Positions 10,682 through 19,284 of a stretch of 64,000 nt of DNA are shown here, piece after piece. Under the pieces are notes generated by a model. It was not told the origin of the DNA and did not search any database. It saw nothing but the letters and a program-made list of their open reading frames with translations. Numbering within the stretch: the stretch's first letter is position 1; every line of letters starts with the position of its first letter. This stretch comes from Sphingomonas cannabina (GTDB lineage: Bacteria > Pseudomonadota > Alphaproteobacteria > Sphingomonadales > Sphingomonadaceae). The stretch covers positions 620,001 to 684,000 of the forward strand of contig NZ_CP090059.1 in assembly GCF_021391395.1 (NCBI RefSeq), given 5' to 3'. Both the position numbers and the translations under genes were made by a program.

Positions 10682-12456
10682 CCGAGCGTCTCGACCATCT
10701 CCGCCAGTTCTAGCCACCGCAGCTCGGCCGCGTCCTTCTCTTCGCGCGCGGCGGCGATCGCCTTCATCAGCGTGTCGAATTTCGCGGGATCGCGTGCGTA
10801 AAGCTCCGGGTCGGCCAGCGCCGCCTCGTCGCGCGCGATCGCCGCGTCGAGCTCCTCGATCCGCTTCGGCAGCAGGTCGTAGTCACGCTGGTCCTTGTAG
10901 CTGAGCTTGGTGCGCGTCTGCAGTGGAGGAGGCGGCGCGGCCGCCGTTTTCGCCGCAGCCCTCGCCTGCGCCCTGGGCTTCCGCTTGGCTTCCCAATCGG
11001 CATAGCCGCCGGCGACGATGTCGACCGAGCCCGACCCGTCGAGCCCCAGGGTCACCGTCACCGTGCGGTCGAGGAAGTCGCGGTCGTGGCTGACGATCAG
11101 CACCGTGCCCTCATAGTCCGCGATCACCTCCTGGAGCAGGTCGAGCGTCTCGAGGTCGAGGTCGTTGGTCGGCTCGTCGAGCACCAGCAGGTTGGAGGCG
11201 CGGGCGAACTCGCGCGCCAGCAGCAGCCGCGAGCGCTCCCCGCCGGAGAGCGTGCCGACCCGCGCATCGGCGAGGCCGGGATCGAACAGGAACTCCTTGA
11301 GATAGCCCTGGATGTGCTTCTTGACCCCGCGCACCTCGATCCAGTCGCCGCCGTCGGCGAGCACGTCGCGCACGCGCTTCTCGGGCGCCATCAATTTTCG
11401 CTGCTGGTCGATGATCACGCCGTCGAGCGTCCTGGCGAGCGTCACCGTCCCCTCGTCGGGTGCGATCTCGCCGGTCAGCAGCCTGATCAGCGTCGTCTTG
11501 CCCGCGCCGTTGGCGCCGACGATGCCGATGCGGTCGCCGCGCTGGATGCGCAGGCTGAAGTCCTTGATGATCGTGCGCTCGCCAAAGCGCTTCGTCACCC
11601 GGTCGGCGGTGATCACGCTCTTGGTGCGCACGTCGTCGGTGGCGATGCCGAGCTTGGCGGTGCCCTGCGGCCCGAGCATCGAGGCACGCTGGGCGCGCAT
11701 CTGGTTGAGCTTCTCCAGCCGCCCCTGGTTGCGCCGCCGCCGCGCGGTGACGCCGCGCTGGAGCCAGTGCAGCTCGAGCTTCAACTTGGCGTCGAGCTTC
11801 TCCGCCGCGCGCGTCTCCTCGGCATAGACCGCCTCCATCCACGCCTCGAATCCACCGAAGCCGACCTCGTTGCGGCGGATGCTGCCGCGATCGAGCCACA
11901 GCGTCTGGCGCGTGAGGCGGGTCAGGAACGTCCGGTCGTGGCTGATGACGATGAACGCCCCGGTATAGCGGTTCAGCCAATCCTCCAGCCAGTCGATCGC
12001 GGCGAGATCGAGATGGTTGGTCGGCTCGTCGAGCAGCAATACGTCGGGGTTCTGCGCCAGCGCCCGCGCGATCGCCGCGCGCCGCCGCTCGCCGCCCGAT
12101 GCGGTCGCCGCCTCGCGGCCGAGGTCGATGCCGAGCTGTCCCGCGATCGCCTCCGCCTCGTGCCTGGGCGGCGCGTCGGCGCCCGACAGCACGAAGTCGA
12201 GCAGCGTCGTCGCGCCCTCCATCCTCGGTTCCTGCTCGAGCATCACCACGTTGGTGCCGGGCACGATCGTGCGGCGGCCCTCGTCCGCCTCGATACGGTC
12301 GGCGATCAGCTTGAGCAACGTGGTCTTGCCCGCGCCATTGCGCCCGATCAGCGCCAGCCGGTCGCGCGCGCCGATATAGATGTCGAGCCCGCGAAACAGC
12401 CAGCCCGAGCCCTGCACGAGCCCGAGCCCTTCATAGGCGAGGATGGGAGCAGCCAT
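10678..12456 (-). CDS. ABC-F family ATP-binding protein (Uup-like)
   Basis: A 592-aa soluble protein with two ABC ATPase domains and no membrane part, typical of ABC-F factors acting on ribosomes or DNA. Domain 1 has Walker A GRNGAGKTT (Lys44), signature SGGERRRAAIARAL and Walker B LLLDEPTNHLD. Domain 2 has GANGAGKTTLIRLL, LSGGERSRLLLAREF and LVLDEPTNDLD. A linker rich in Arg/Lys with WLQRGVTARRRRNQGR joins them, and a C-terminal Ala/Glu-rich coiled coil (last 80 residues) resembles Uup. Uup limits precise excision of transposons in E. coli; whether this protein does so, or is a translation factor, cannot be decided here. Confidence 0.9.
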   Translation of the reverse strand: MAAPILAYEGLGLVQGSGWLFRGLDIYIGARDRLALIGRNGAGKTTLLKLIADRIEADEGRRTIVPGTNVVMLEQEPRMEGATTLLDFVLSGADAPPRHEAEAIAGQLGIDLGREAATASGGERRRAAIARALAQNPDVLLLDEPTNHLDLAAIDWLEDWLNRYTGAFIVISHDRTFLTRLTRQTLWLDRGSIRRNEVGFGGFEAWMEAVYAEETRAAEKLDAKLKLELHWLQRGVTARRRRNQGRLEKLNQMRAQRASMLGPQGTAKLGIATDDVRTKSVITADRVTKRFGERTIIKDFSLRIQRGDRIGIVGANGAGKTTLIRLLTGEIAPDEGTVTLARTLDGVIIDQQRKLMAPEKRVRDVLADGGDWIEVRGVKKHIQGYLKEFLFDPGLADARVGTLSGGERSRLLLAREFARASNLLVLDEPTNDLDLETLDLLQEVIADYEGTVLIVSHDRDFLDRTVTVTLGLDGSGSVDIVAGGYADWEAKRKPRAQARAAAKTAAAPPPPLQTRTKLSYKDQRDYDLLPKRIEELDAAIARDEAALADPELYARDPAKFDTLMKAIAAAREEKDAAELRWLELAEMVETLG

Positions 12457-12548
12457 GATCGGGGCGACCTAGGGTCCCTTCGCGCTTGCGGCAAGATTTC
12501 GTCGACATTCACGGGCTGTTCAACGCATGCTGCCTATGCCACAGCCAT

Positions 12549-12857
12549 ATGAAGATGGTGGGAATTCTCTCGATCGGCCTTGCGATCGCGCTCGCCGGTG
12601 CCGGCGACGCTGGTGCGCAGCGGCATCGCCGCGGCGATCAGGATGCCGCGCGCGAGGCGCGCGAGCAGGGCCGCCTGCTGTCGCTTCGCGAGATCGAGCG
12701 CCGCGTCGTGCCGAAGATGAAGGGCGCGCAGTATATCGGCTTCGACTTCGATTCGGGCACGCAGGTTTACACGCTCAAATTCCTGCGCGATGGCAATGTC
12801 ATCTGGGTGAGCGTCGACGGCCGCTCGGGGGCCGTCATCGGCCGCACCGGAAGCTGA
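12549..12857 (+). CDS. Small periplasmic PepSY-domain protein
   Basis: A 102-aa exported protein. The ATG at 12549 is chosen because it directly begins a signal peptide (MKMVGILSIGLAIALA, then AGDAGAQ); an in-frame start 63 bases upstream would place polar residues ahead of it. The rest is a single PepSY-like domain: LSLREIERRVVPKMKGAQY, then beta strands YTLKFLRDGNVIWVSVDGRSG. Such proteins commonly sit in front of an OmpR-type regulator and its kinase, as here (22 bases to the regulator), and may tune the sensor or inhibit a protease in the envelope. No clear ribosome-binding site is visible. Confidence 0.8.
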   Translation: MKMVGILSIGLAIALAGAGDAGAQRHRRGDQDAAREAREQGRLLSLREIERRVVPKMKGAQYIGFDFDSGTQVYTLKFLRDGNVIWVSVDGRSGAVIGRTGS

Positions 12858-12879
12858 CGCTCCCCCACTGGAGACACAC

Positions 12880-13560
12880 ATGCGCGTTCTGATTGTCGAA
12901 GACGAACCCAATCTCGGTCAGCAGCTCCGCAATACCCTCGAAGGCGCGGGCTATGCGGTGGACCTCGCCACCGACGGCGAGGAGGGGCATTTCCTGGGCT
13001 CGACCGAAGACTATGATGCGATCATCCTCGACCTCGGCCTGCCCGAGATCGACGGGCTGACCGTGCTCGACCGCTGGCGCAAGGAAGGCAAGACCACGCC
13101 GGTGCTGGTGCTGACCGCGCGCGACAGCTGGTCGGACAAGGTCGCCGGGCTCGATGCCGGCGCCGACGACTATGTCGCCAAGCCGTTCCAGACCGAGGAG
13201 CTGATCGCCCGCCTGCGTGCGCTGATCCGCCGCGCCTCGGGTAATGCCTCGGCCGAGCTGACCGCCGGCGACATCCGCCTCGACACCCGCTCGGGCAAGG
13301 TGACCAAGGCCGGCGAGCCGGTGAAGCTCACCGCGCAGGAATACAAGCTGCTCAGCTACCTCCTCCACCACAAAGGCAAGGTGGTGAGCCGCACCGAGCT
13401 GATCGAGCATATCTACGACCAGGATTTCGACCGCGATTCGAACACGATCGAGGTGTTCGTGACGCGCATCCGCAAGAAGCTCGGCGCCGACGTGATCTCG
13501 ACGATCCGCGGCCTCGGCTATTCGCTCGACGAGCCCGGCGAACGGCCGTCGGCGGAGTGA
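12880..13560 (+). CDS. OmpR/PhoB-family response regulator
   Basis: A 226-aa two-domain regulator. The receiver (1-118) has the acidic pair in IVEDEPN, phospho-acceptor Asp51 in LDLGLPEIDG, Thr in VLTARD and Lys in AKPF. The winged-helix DNA-binding domain (about 125-220) has LTAQEYKLLSYLLHHKGKVVSR-type recognition features, VFVTRIRKKLG and IRGLGYSL. It lies between the PepSY gene and the kinase at 13610, forming one operon. It resembles the PhoP/QseB branch; the regulated genes are not evident. Identification of class is secure. Confidence 0.93.
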   Translation: MRVLIVEDEPNLGQQLRNTLEGAGYAVDLATDGEEGHFLGSTEDYDAIILDLGLPEIDGLTVLDRWRKEGKTTPVLVLTARDSWSDKVAGLDAGADDYVAKPFQTEELIARLRALIRRASGNASAELTAGDIRLDTRSGKVTKAGEPVKLTAQEYKLLSYLLHHKGKVVSRTELIEHIYDQDFDRDSNTIEVFVTRIRKKLGADVISTIRGLGYSLDEPGERPSAE

Positions 13561-13569
13561 TGCGCTTCC

Positions 13570-13589
13570 GCTCCCCGCCAGCGGGGAGC
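13570..13589. repeat. Short inverted repeat between regulator and kinase genes
   Basis: Nine-base arms GCTCCCCGC and GCGGGGAGC are separated by CA, a near-complete palindrome in the 49-base gap between the two-component genes. There is no U-run. It may lower read-through or reflect a fragment of the CTCCCC/GGGGAG-type palindromes found elsewhere in the window. Confidence 0.5.
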
Positions 13590-13609
13590 GGGGCATGTAA
13601 GGCTGCCTG

Positions 13610-14983
13610 ATGGCCACCACCGCTCCCGAACTGCCGCCACGCCCTTACGTCCGCGTCACCGGCTCGCTGTCGCGTCGGATGATCGTCGTCGCGGCATTGT
13701 GGATCCTGCTGCTGCTCACCGGCGGCGGGTTCGCGCTCGATCGCGTGCTGACCTCGGCGGTGACGCGCAGCTTCGACGACCAGCTCGATTTCCTGCTGAC
13801 CAGCCTGATCGCCACCGCGGAGATCGGCCCGGAAGGCGAGGTGATGTTCAACCGCCAGCTCGCCGACCAGCGTTTCCTCGAGCCCAACTCCGGCCTCTAC
13901 TGGCAGGTGAGCGGCGAGGGCGTCGATCCCTTCCCCTCGCGCTCGCTGTGGGACCGGCGGCTGCGCACCGACCAGAAGCACAGCGACCGCGACGTCCATA
14001 TCTATGATTCGAGCCAGTTCCCGGACGAGCGCCTCCGGGTCGTCGAACGGGACCTCAAACTGCCCGGCTCGCCGGTGCGCTGGCGCTTCCAGGTCGCGCA
14101 GAACCGCGGCTATCTCGACGCGCAGATCGCAGCGCTCCGCCGGACGCTGGTGCGCAGCTTCGTGCTGCTCGGGCTCGGGCTGATCGTGATGGTGACGCTG
14201 CAGACCTTCTACGGCCTGCTGCCGCTGAGGAAGGTCCGCTTGGAGATCCAACGGATGCGCGCGGGGACATCCAGCCGTGTCGAGGGCAATATGCCCGCCG
14301 AGGTCGCACCGATGGTCGAGGAACTGAACGGCCTCATCGAGCACAACGATCGCCAGGCCGAGGAAGCGCGCCGCCACGCCGGCAACCTCGCCCATGCGCT
14401 GAAGACGCCGCTCACGGTGATCATGAACGCTGCCGCCGCGGGCCAGGCCGACCTCGCCGACACCGTGATCCGCGAGGCGCGGACGATGCGTCGCCAGGTC
14501 GACCACCATCTCGCGCGGGCCCGCGCGGTCGGCCGGCGCGGCTCGGCGCACAGCCGCGCCGAGCTTTGGGTAAGCGTCGAAGCGGTCGAGCGCGCGATCT
14601 CGCGCCTCTATCCCAATGTCCGTATCGACACTGACGGCGCGAAGAACCTCAAGGCCCGGATCGAGCGCCAGGACCTCGACGAAATCCTCGGCAACCTCGT
14701 CGAGAATGCCGCCAAATATGGCGGCGGCAGCGTGTTCATCACCGTCTCGGCGCAGGCGGGCTTCGCCGAGATCATGGTCGAGGACGACGGAAGGGGCATT
14801 CCCGAGGCCGATCGCCTGCGCATCTTCGACCGCGGCGTGCGGCTCGACAGCGGCAAGCCGGGGACGGGGCTGGGGCTGGCGATCGTGCGCGACGTGGCGG
14901 AGCTCTACGGCGGGACGGTGAGCCTGGAGGAAAGCGAGGACCTCGGCGGCCTGCTGGTGCGGCTGAGGCTACCGCTGGCGTAA
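13610..14983 (+). CDS. Membrane sensor histidine kinase
   Basis: A 457-aa kinase and presumed partner of the response regulator at 12880. Two transmembrane helices (about 24-46 and 180-202) bracket a periplasmic sensor of about 130 residues. A HAMP-like linker with VRLEIQRMRAG precedes the phospho-acceptor helix GNLAHALKTPL, His262. The ATPase domain has the N box LVENAAKYG, EDDGRGIP (G1) and GTGLGLAIVRDVAELYGG (G2). The layout resembles PhoQ-like sensors. The signal is unknown. A palindromic repeat fills the space to the convergent oxidoreductase gene. Confidence 0.92.
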   Translation: MATTAPELPPRPYVRVTGSLSRRMIVVAALWILLLLTGGGFALDRVLTSAVTRSFDDQLDFLLTSLIATAEIGPEGEVMFNRQLADQRFLEPNSGLYWQVSGEGVDPFPSRSLWDRRLRTDQKHSDRDVHIYDSSQFPDERLRVVERDLKLPGSPVRWRFQVAQNRGYLDAQIAALRRTLVRSFVLLGLGLIVMVTLQTFYGLLPLRKVRLEIQRMRAGTSSRVEGNMPAEVAPMVEELNGLIEHNDRQAEEARRHAGNLAHALKTPLTVIMNAAAAGQADLADTVIREARTMRRQVDHHLARARAVGRRGSAHSRAELWVSVEAVERAISRLYPNVRIDTDGAKNLKARIERQDLDEILGNLVENAAKYGGGSVFITVSAQAGFAEIMVEDDGRGIPEADRLRIFDRGVRLDSGKPGTGLGLAIVRDVAELYGGTVSLEESEDLGGLLVRLRLPLA

Positions 14984-14985
14984 AC

Positions 14986-15129
14986 AAGCTCCTCCCCGGC
15001 ACGGGGAGGGGGACCGCGCCCGCAGGGCGTGGTGGAGGGGGCCCAGCCAAGAGCGATCCGTCGGTGGAGGGCCCCCTCCACCAAGCCGCTTCGCGTCTTG
15101 GCCCCCCTCCCCGTTCCGGAGAGGAGCTT
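14986..15129. repeat. 144-bp palindromic intergenic repeat (AAGCTCCTC type)
   Basis: The element begins AAGCTCCTCCCCGG and ends with the complementary GAGGAGCTT. Inner arms GTGGAGGGGGCCC and GGGCCCCCTCCAC also pair, and each end holds its own small CTCCCCG/CGGGGAG hairpin. It fills the space between the stop codons of the convergent kinase and oxidoreductase genes; its last two bases lie in the oxidoreductase stop codon. A 13-base match to one end recurs inside ligD at 54583-54610. Confidence 0.75.
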
Positions 15130-16114
15130 AGAGGTCCCTCACCACCTCCGCCGCGATCTCGAAGCTGCGCCTCCGCGCGCCATGATCATGGATCATCCCG
15201 GTCACCATCAGCTCGTCCGGCTTCGTCCGCTCGACGAACGCGGCGATCTGGCGCTTGACGCTCTCCGGCCCGCCGGTCGCCGAGCATTGCAGCACATGAT
15301 CGAGGATCGCATTCCCCTGCGCCCCCAGCGTCTCGCGGAAGCCGGGCACCGGCGGCGGCAGCTGGATCGCCTGGCCGGTGCGGATCGCGACGAATGCCTG
15401 CTGCGCCGAGCTCGCGATCAGCTCCGCCTCCGCGTCGCTGTCGGCGGCGAACACGTTGAAGCCCAGCATCAGATGCGGCTTCTCGCAGACGGCCGAGGGA
15501 CGGAAATCGCGACGGTAGATCGCAATCGCCGCGTCCAGCGCATCCGGCGCGAAATGCGAGGCGAAGGCATAGGGCAACCCCAGCATCGCCGCGAGCTGCG
15601 CGCCGAAGGTCGAGGAGCCGAGGATCCACAGCCTGACGTCCGCGCCTGCCCCCGGCGTCGCGCGGATGCCGGTCTGCCCGTCGTCGGCGAAATAGCTCTG
15701 CAGCTCGAGCACATCCTGCGGGAAGGCATCCGGGCTCGACTCCAGCGTGCGCCTCAGCGCCCGCGCCACCCGCTGGTCCGAACCCGGCGCGCGGCCGAGC
15801 CCGAGATCGATCCGCCCCGGAAACAGCGCATCCAGCGTGCCGAACTGCTCGGCGATCACCAAGGGCGCGTGGTTGGGCAGCATGATCCCGCCCGCGCCGA
15901 TCCGGATCGTCGAGGTCGCGGCGCCGACATGCGCGATCACCACCGATGTCGCCGCGCTGGCGATCCCCGGCATCCCGTGATGCTCCGCCACCCAGTAGCG
16001 CGTGTAGCCGAGCGCCTCGGCATGGGCGGCGAGGTCGGCGGCATTGGCGAGCGCGGTACGGGCGTCCCCGCCCTGCACGATGGGGACGAGGTCGAGGAGC
16101 GAATAGGGGATCAT
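15128..16114 (-). CDS. LLM-class flavin-dependent oxidoreductase
   Basis: A 328-aa bacterial luciferase-like monooxygenase. The ATG at 16114 ([12 protein letters not shown]) is preferred over an upstream in-frame start because family members begin just there. Typical stretches include [39 protein letters not shown] (parts), [16 protein letters not shown] and [14 protein letters not shown]. These match the YwcH/MsnO8-like subgroup that uses reduced FMN or F420; the alphaproteobacterial context suggests FMN. Substrate unknown. It is divergent from the HAD phosphatase at 16173 and convergent with the kinase. Confidence 0.9.
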   Translation of the reverse strand: MIPYSLLDLVPIVQGGDARTALANAADLAAHAEALGYTRYWVAEHHGMPGIASAATSVVIAHVGAATSTIRIGAGGIMLPNHAPLVIAEQFGTLDALFPGRIDLGLGRAPGSDQRVARALRRTLESSPDAFPQDVLELQSYFADDGQTGIRATPGAGADVRLWILGSSTFGAQLAAMLGLPYAFASHFAPDALDAAIAIYRRDFRPSAVCEKPHLMLGFNVFAADSDAEAELIASSAQQAFVAIRTGQAIQLPPPVPGFRETLGAQGNAILDHVLQCSATGGPESVKRQIAAFVERTKPDELMVTGMIHDHGARRRSFEIAAEVVRDL

Positions 16115-16172
16115 GGTCCGCCAGATGGGGAGCCGCTTGCCCCATGCAAGCAGGACCGGTAGGCGCGCCCTC

Positions 16173-16838
16173 GTGCCGCCCGAACTCGACCATGTCCGCG
16201 CCTGGATCTTCGATCTGGACAACACGCTCTATCCGCCGAGCGCGAACCTGTTCGCCAAGATCGATCATCGCATGACCGACTATATCGAGCGGCTGACCGG
16301 CCTCCCCTGGGACGAGGCGCGCAAGCTGCAGAAGGGCTGGTTCCACGCGCACGGCACCACGCTGGCCGGGCTGATGGCCGAGCACGGCACCGATCCCTAT
16401 GAGTTCCTCGCCTATGTCCACGACATCGAGATGGACGTGCTCGAGGAGAACGCCCCGCTCGCCGCCGCGATCGCCCGGCTGCCGGGGCGCAAGCTGGTCT
16501 TCACCAACGGCGACCTGCCCTATGCCTCGAAGGTTCTCGACCGGCTCGGCCTCGGCGCCAGCTTCGAGGCGGTGCACGACATCCACGCGATGGCGCTCCG
16601 CCCCAAGCCCGATCCGGTCTCCTACGAGGGGCTGTGCGCCGCGTACGAGCTGGAACCGACCGAATGCCTGTTCGTCGAGGACATGGCGCGCAATCTGAAG
16701 CCGGCAAAGGCGATCGGCATGACCACCGTCTGGGTCGACAACGGCAGCGAGCAGACCGCCGACACCGACCGCAGCTTCATCGACTATACCACCGCCGACA
16801 TCACCGGTTGGCTGCACGACATCCTGGGAGACGCTTGA
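16173..16838 (+). CDS. HAD-family pyrimidine 5'-nucleotidase
   Basis: A 221-aa HAD hydrolase of the SDT1/pyrimidine 5'-nucleotidase type, expected to dephosphorylate UMP/CMP-like substrates. The nucleophile motif is [10 protein letters not shown] near residue 14; motif II is FTNGD; motif III/IV lie in KPDPVSYE and [21 protein letters not shown] at 16173 ([16 protein letters not shown]) is taken as start because homologues begin close to the first Asp; an ATG at 16113 would overlap the start codon of the divergent oxidoreductase. The stop TGA abuts the GTG of dapD, so the two are coupled. Confidence 0.87.
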   Translation: MPPELDHVRAWIFDLDNTLYPPSANLFAKIDHRMTDYIERLTGLPWDEARKLQKGWFHAHGTTLAGLMAEHGTDPYEFLAYVHDIEMDVLEENAPLAAAIARLPGRKLVFTNGDLPYASKVLDRLGLGASFEAVHDIHAMALRPKPDPVSYEGLCAAYELEPTECLFVEDMARNLKPAKAIGMTTVWVDNGSEQTADTDRSFIDYTTADITGWLHDILGDA

Positions 16839-17657
16839 GTGACCGACCTCGCAACCACCATCGACGCCGCCTGGGAGAATCGGGCCGATCTCAATACGGG
16901 CACCGAGGGTGCGGTGCGCGAGGCGGTGGCCGAGGCGCTGAACCTGCTCGACCGGGGCGAGGCGCGCGTGGCGGAGCCCGTGGCCCAGGAGAATGGCGGC
17001 GGCTGGCGGGTCAACCAGTGGCTCAAGAAGGCGGTGCTGCTGTCGTTCCGCCTCAACGACAATGTCGTGATGCCGGGCGGCTGGTACGACAAGGTGCCGT
17101 CGAAGTTCACCGGCTGGGGCGAGGACGCCTTCCGCGCCGCCGGCTTCCGCGCGGTGCCGGGGTCGGTGGTCCGCCACGGCGCCTTCATCGGCAAGGGCGC
17201 GGTGCTGATGCCGAGCTTCGTCAACATCGGCGCCTATGTCGGCGAGGGGACGATGGTCGACACCTGGGCGACGGTCGGCAGCTGCGCGCAGATCGGCCGC
17301 AACGTCCACATCTCCGGCGGCGCCGGCATCGGCGGCGTGCTCGAGCCTTTGCAGGCCGACCCGGTGATCATCGGCGACGGCGCCTTCATCGGCGCGCGCT
17401 CGGAAGTGGCGGAGGGTGTGCGGGTCGGCGAGGGCGCGGTGCTGTCGATGGGCGTCTATCTCGGCGCCTCGACCAAGATCGTCGACCGCGCCACCGGCGA
17501 AGTCCACCGCGGCGAAGTGCCGCCCTATGCGGTGGTCGTCCCCGGCACGCTGCCAGGCGAGGCGGGCAAGCCGGGCCTCTACTGCGCGGTGATCGTCAAG
17601 ACGGTCGATGCCCAGACGCGATCGAAGACGGGCATCAACGAGCTGCTGCGGGACTAG
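16839..17657 (+). CDS. dapD: Tetrahydrodipicolinate N-succinyltransferase
   Basis: A 272-aa enzyme of the lysine/diaminopimelate pathway that transfers succinyl from succinyl-CoA to tetrahydrodipicolinate. It starts with GTG immediately after the nucleotidase stop. After an alpha-helical N-domain ([14 protein letters not shown]) the protein forms left-handed beta-helix hexapeptide turns: [37 protein letters not shown] and [16 protein letters not shown], with [13 protein letters not shown] after them. Length and motifs are those of standard DapD. Cell-wall and lysine supply make it probably essential. Confidence 0.97.
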   Translation: MTDLATTIDAAWENRADLNTGTEGAVREAVAEALNLLDRGEARVAEPVAQENGGGWRVNQWLKKAVLLSFRLNDNVVMPGGWYDKVPSKFTGWGEDAFRAAGFRAVPGSVVRHGAFIGKGAVLMPSFVNIGAYVGEGTMVDTWATVGSCAQIGRNVHISGGAGIGGVLEPLQADPVIIGDGAFIGARSEVAEGVRVGEGAVLSMGVYLGASTKIVDRATGEVHRGEVPPYAVVVPGTLPGEAGKPGLYCAVIVKTVDAQTRSKTGINELLRD

Positions 17658-17664
17658 GGTTGAG

Positions 17665-17789
17665 ATCCTCCCCCGCCAGGGGGAGGTGGCGCCGAAGGCG
17701 ACGGAGGGGGAGGACGGCGACCAACTATCGATCCGCTTCCTCCCCCTCCGTCACGCTTCGCGCGCCACCTCCCCCTGGCGGGGGAGGAT
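17665..17789. repeat. 125-bp palindromic repeat, copy 1 (CCTCCCCC type)
   Basis: The outer arms ATCCTCCCCCGCCAGGGGGA and their complement enclose inner arms around GACGGAGGGGGAGGA/TCCTCCCCCTCCGTC, with a non-palindromic centre containing ACTATCGAT. A second copy lies at 41910-42038 in the opposite orientation, shown by the asymmetric centre. It occupies most of the gene-free gap after dapD. No coding potential is apparent in the rest of that gap except the rpmG terminator. Confidence 0.8.
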
Positions 17790-17882
17790 TGGAAGGGGAC
17801 TTCGCCGGGGAGCGGATTAAAACTGGCTGAAGCCGATTCTAACAGGCGGATTGCCTTTCGGCCGGCGCGTTGACCTAACGCC

Positions 17883-17915
17883 AAAAGCGGTCGCAGCGCG
17901 TCCGGCTGCGACCGC
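17883..17915 (-). terminator. Intrinsic terminator downstream of rpmG
   Basis: Read on the minus strand, a perfect 10-bp stem GCGGTCGCAG/CTGCGACCGC with a 9-base loop is followed by TTTT. It lies about 45 bases past the rpmG stop codon. Confidence 0.75.
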
Positions 17916-17960
17916 ATTGCGATCCGCGTTCGCAGGCGAGGGACTACCCCGCCGGCAGGA

Positions 17961-18128
17961 TTACTTGATCTTGGCTTCCTTGAACTCGACGTGCTTGCGC
18001 GCGATCGGGTCGTACTTGCGGAAGCTCAGCTTCTCGGTCTGCGTGCGCGGGTTCTTCTTGGTCACGTAGAAGAAGCCGGTGTCGGCAGAGCTCACGAGCT
18101 TGATCTTGACGGTAGTCGGCTTGGCCAT
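17961..18128 (-). CDS. rpmG: 50S ribosomal protein L33
   Basis: A 55-aa basic protein of the large ribosomal subunit. The translation begins [20 protein letters not shown] and ends VEFKEAKIK, with the conserved [19 protein letters not shown] core. It has no CxxC pairs, so it is the zinc-independent form. Length equals the family norm. It is monocistronic, with a strong terminator downstream at 17883-17915. It is divergent from the hypothetical gene at 18306. Confidence 0.97.
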   Translation of the reverse strand: MAKPTTVKIKLVSSADTGFFYVTKKNPRTQTEKLSFRKYDPIARKHVEFKEAKIK

Positions 18129-18240
18129 GGCCCAAACTCTCGAACAGCGGAAAAAGAAAGCGGCGCGCCCCGCTTGAGAGCCGCCGCGACAGACGCGGGC
18201 GCATGGCGGATGACGGCGCGCTTGTCAAGCCGCGAGGCGC

Positions 18241-18259
18241 TTTACGCAGCCTTAACCAT
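18241..18259 (+). promoter_or_regulatory. CtrA-like binding box
   Basis: TTTA, seven bases, then TTAACCAT. This fits the CtrA pattern TTAA-N7-TTAA(C) at seven of eight positions, and the right half is the exact TTAACCAT half-site known from Caulobacter. It lies 47 bases before the start at 18306, a position suited to promoter control. The divergent rpmG start is 113 bases away. The site is seen; its use is inferred. Confidence 0.5.
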
Positions 18260-18305
18260 GATCGCGCCAGAGTGACGCGGGGACCTTCCCCTGAAGGAAT
18301 GGCGC

Positions 18306-18611
18306 ATGGCCGATGGTGTCCGCTTGGAACTGGTTTCGCGCATCGACGCGATCGGTCGGCGCCTCCCGCAGCTGGGCCCGGCCGACCTCGCCGCCGAGCT
18401 CGAGCAGGTCCGCCGCCTTGCCGCGGCAGAGGGGATCGGGGCGGCAATCGCCGTCGTCCACGCGCTCGATTCGGCCCTGGCACGCGGCGAGCGCGGCCCG
18501 CTGATCCGCGGCTGGCTGGCGATCCTGCGCGACGCGATCGATTGCGATATGCCGGACGCGCGCGCCTGCGAGACCTTCGCCGCCGTCTGCAGCGTGCGCC
18601 TGACCGCCTGA
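18306..18611 (+). CDS. Conserved-looking hypothetical protein behind a CtrA-like box
   Basis: A 101-aa protein with no family I recognise. GAAGGA lies nine bases before the ATG. The sequence is largely helical and Ala/Leu-rich (LGPADLAAELEQVRRLAAAEG, in part) with two Cys near the end (IDCDMPDARACETF). There is no signal peptide or membrane segment, so it is probably cytoplasmic. It is 12 bases ahead of the GDT1-like gene and may share its transcript. The upstream CtrA-like box suggests cell-cycle or motility-linked expression. Confidence 0.7.
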   Translation: MADGVRLELVSRIDAIGRRLPQLGPADLAAELEQVRRLAAAEGIGAAIAVVHALDSALARGERGPLIRGWLAILRDAIDCDMPDARACETFAAVCSVRLTA

Positions 18612-18623
18612 TTCGCTGCGACG

Positions 18624-19184
18624 ATGGACACGCTCCTTCCCGCCCTTGTCGCGGCGCTGCTGGCCGGCATCGGCGACCGGCCAGCCTGGCTGGCGGCACG
18701 GATGGGGCGGAAATATCGGCCGGCGGGACTCGTCCTCGCCGCCGCGGTGCTGGCTCATGCCCTCGCCGCAGCGATCGCGGTGGCTGGCGGATGGCTGGTG
18801 GCGCCCCTGCTCACGCCCAATGCCAAGGCGCTGCTGCTTGCGCTGACGCTGATCCTGGCCGGTATCGGCGCAACGCTCCGTGCACGACCGACGCGGGAGC
18901 AGGGTTGCATCCGCGGGCCCGTCACCGCCTTCGCCGGTATGGCGAGTGCGGCGGCGGGCGACCGGGCCACCTTCATCACCTTCGCCCTCGCCGCCTGGGG
19001 TGCGCAGCCGGTGCTGGCCGGTGTCGGCATGATGCTGGCCTCGGCTGCGCTCGCTGCGGCGGCGATCAGCCTCGGCAGCGAAGGCTGGCGGGCGCTCCCC
19101 CTCCGGCCGCTCTCGATCACGGGCGGTGTGATCCTGCTGCTCGCGGGAATCATCATCGGTCTCGGCGGACTGCGGCTGATCTAG
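18624..19184 (+). CDS. GDT1/TMEM165-like membrane protein with altered signature motifs
   Basis: A 186-aa protein with about six hydrophobic helices in two similar halves, each with a GD-centred motif: GIGDRPAWLAA near residue 14 and AAGDRATFITFALAA near residue 113. This matches the inverted-repeat layout of UPF0016/GDT1 cation transporters, whose motif is E-x-G-D-(K/R)-(T/S). In both halves the leading acidic residue is replaced (Gly, Ala), so metal binding may be changed or lost. It follows the hypothetical gene by 12 bases. Alternative: an unrelated small membrane protein. Confidence 0.65.
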   Translation: MDTLLPALVAALLAGIGDRPAWLAARMGRKYRPAGLVLAAAVLAHALAAAIAVAGGWLVAPLLTPNAKALLLALTLILAGIGATLRARPTREQGCIRGPVTAFAGMASAAAGDRATFITFALAAWGAQPVLAGVGMMLASAALAAAAISLGSEGWRALPLRPLSITGGVILLLAGIIIGLGGLRLI

Positions 19185-19284
19185 CCCCTCGATCTCCGTC
19201 ATCGAAGCGTTTCGTCTCGGCATCCGGGAGCCAATCCTCTAGGGGATCGTTCCTCACGCGAACCGATTCCAGACGGAGACAAAC

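Noticed and set aside
16113..16172. ATG start for the HAD nucleotidase at 16113
   Set aside because: It would overlap the start codon of the divergent oxidoreductase and add 20 residues not expected before FDLDNTLY; the GTG at 16173 fits better.
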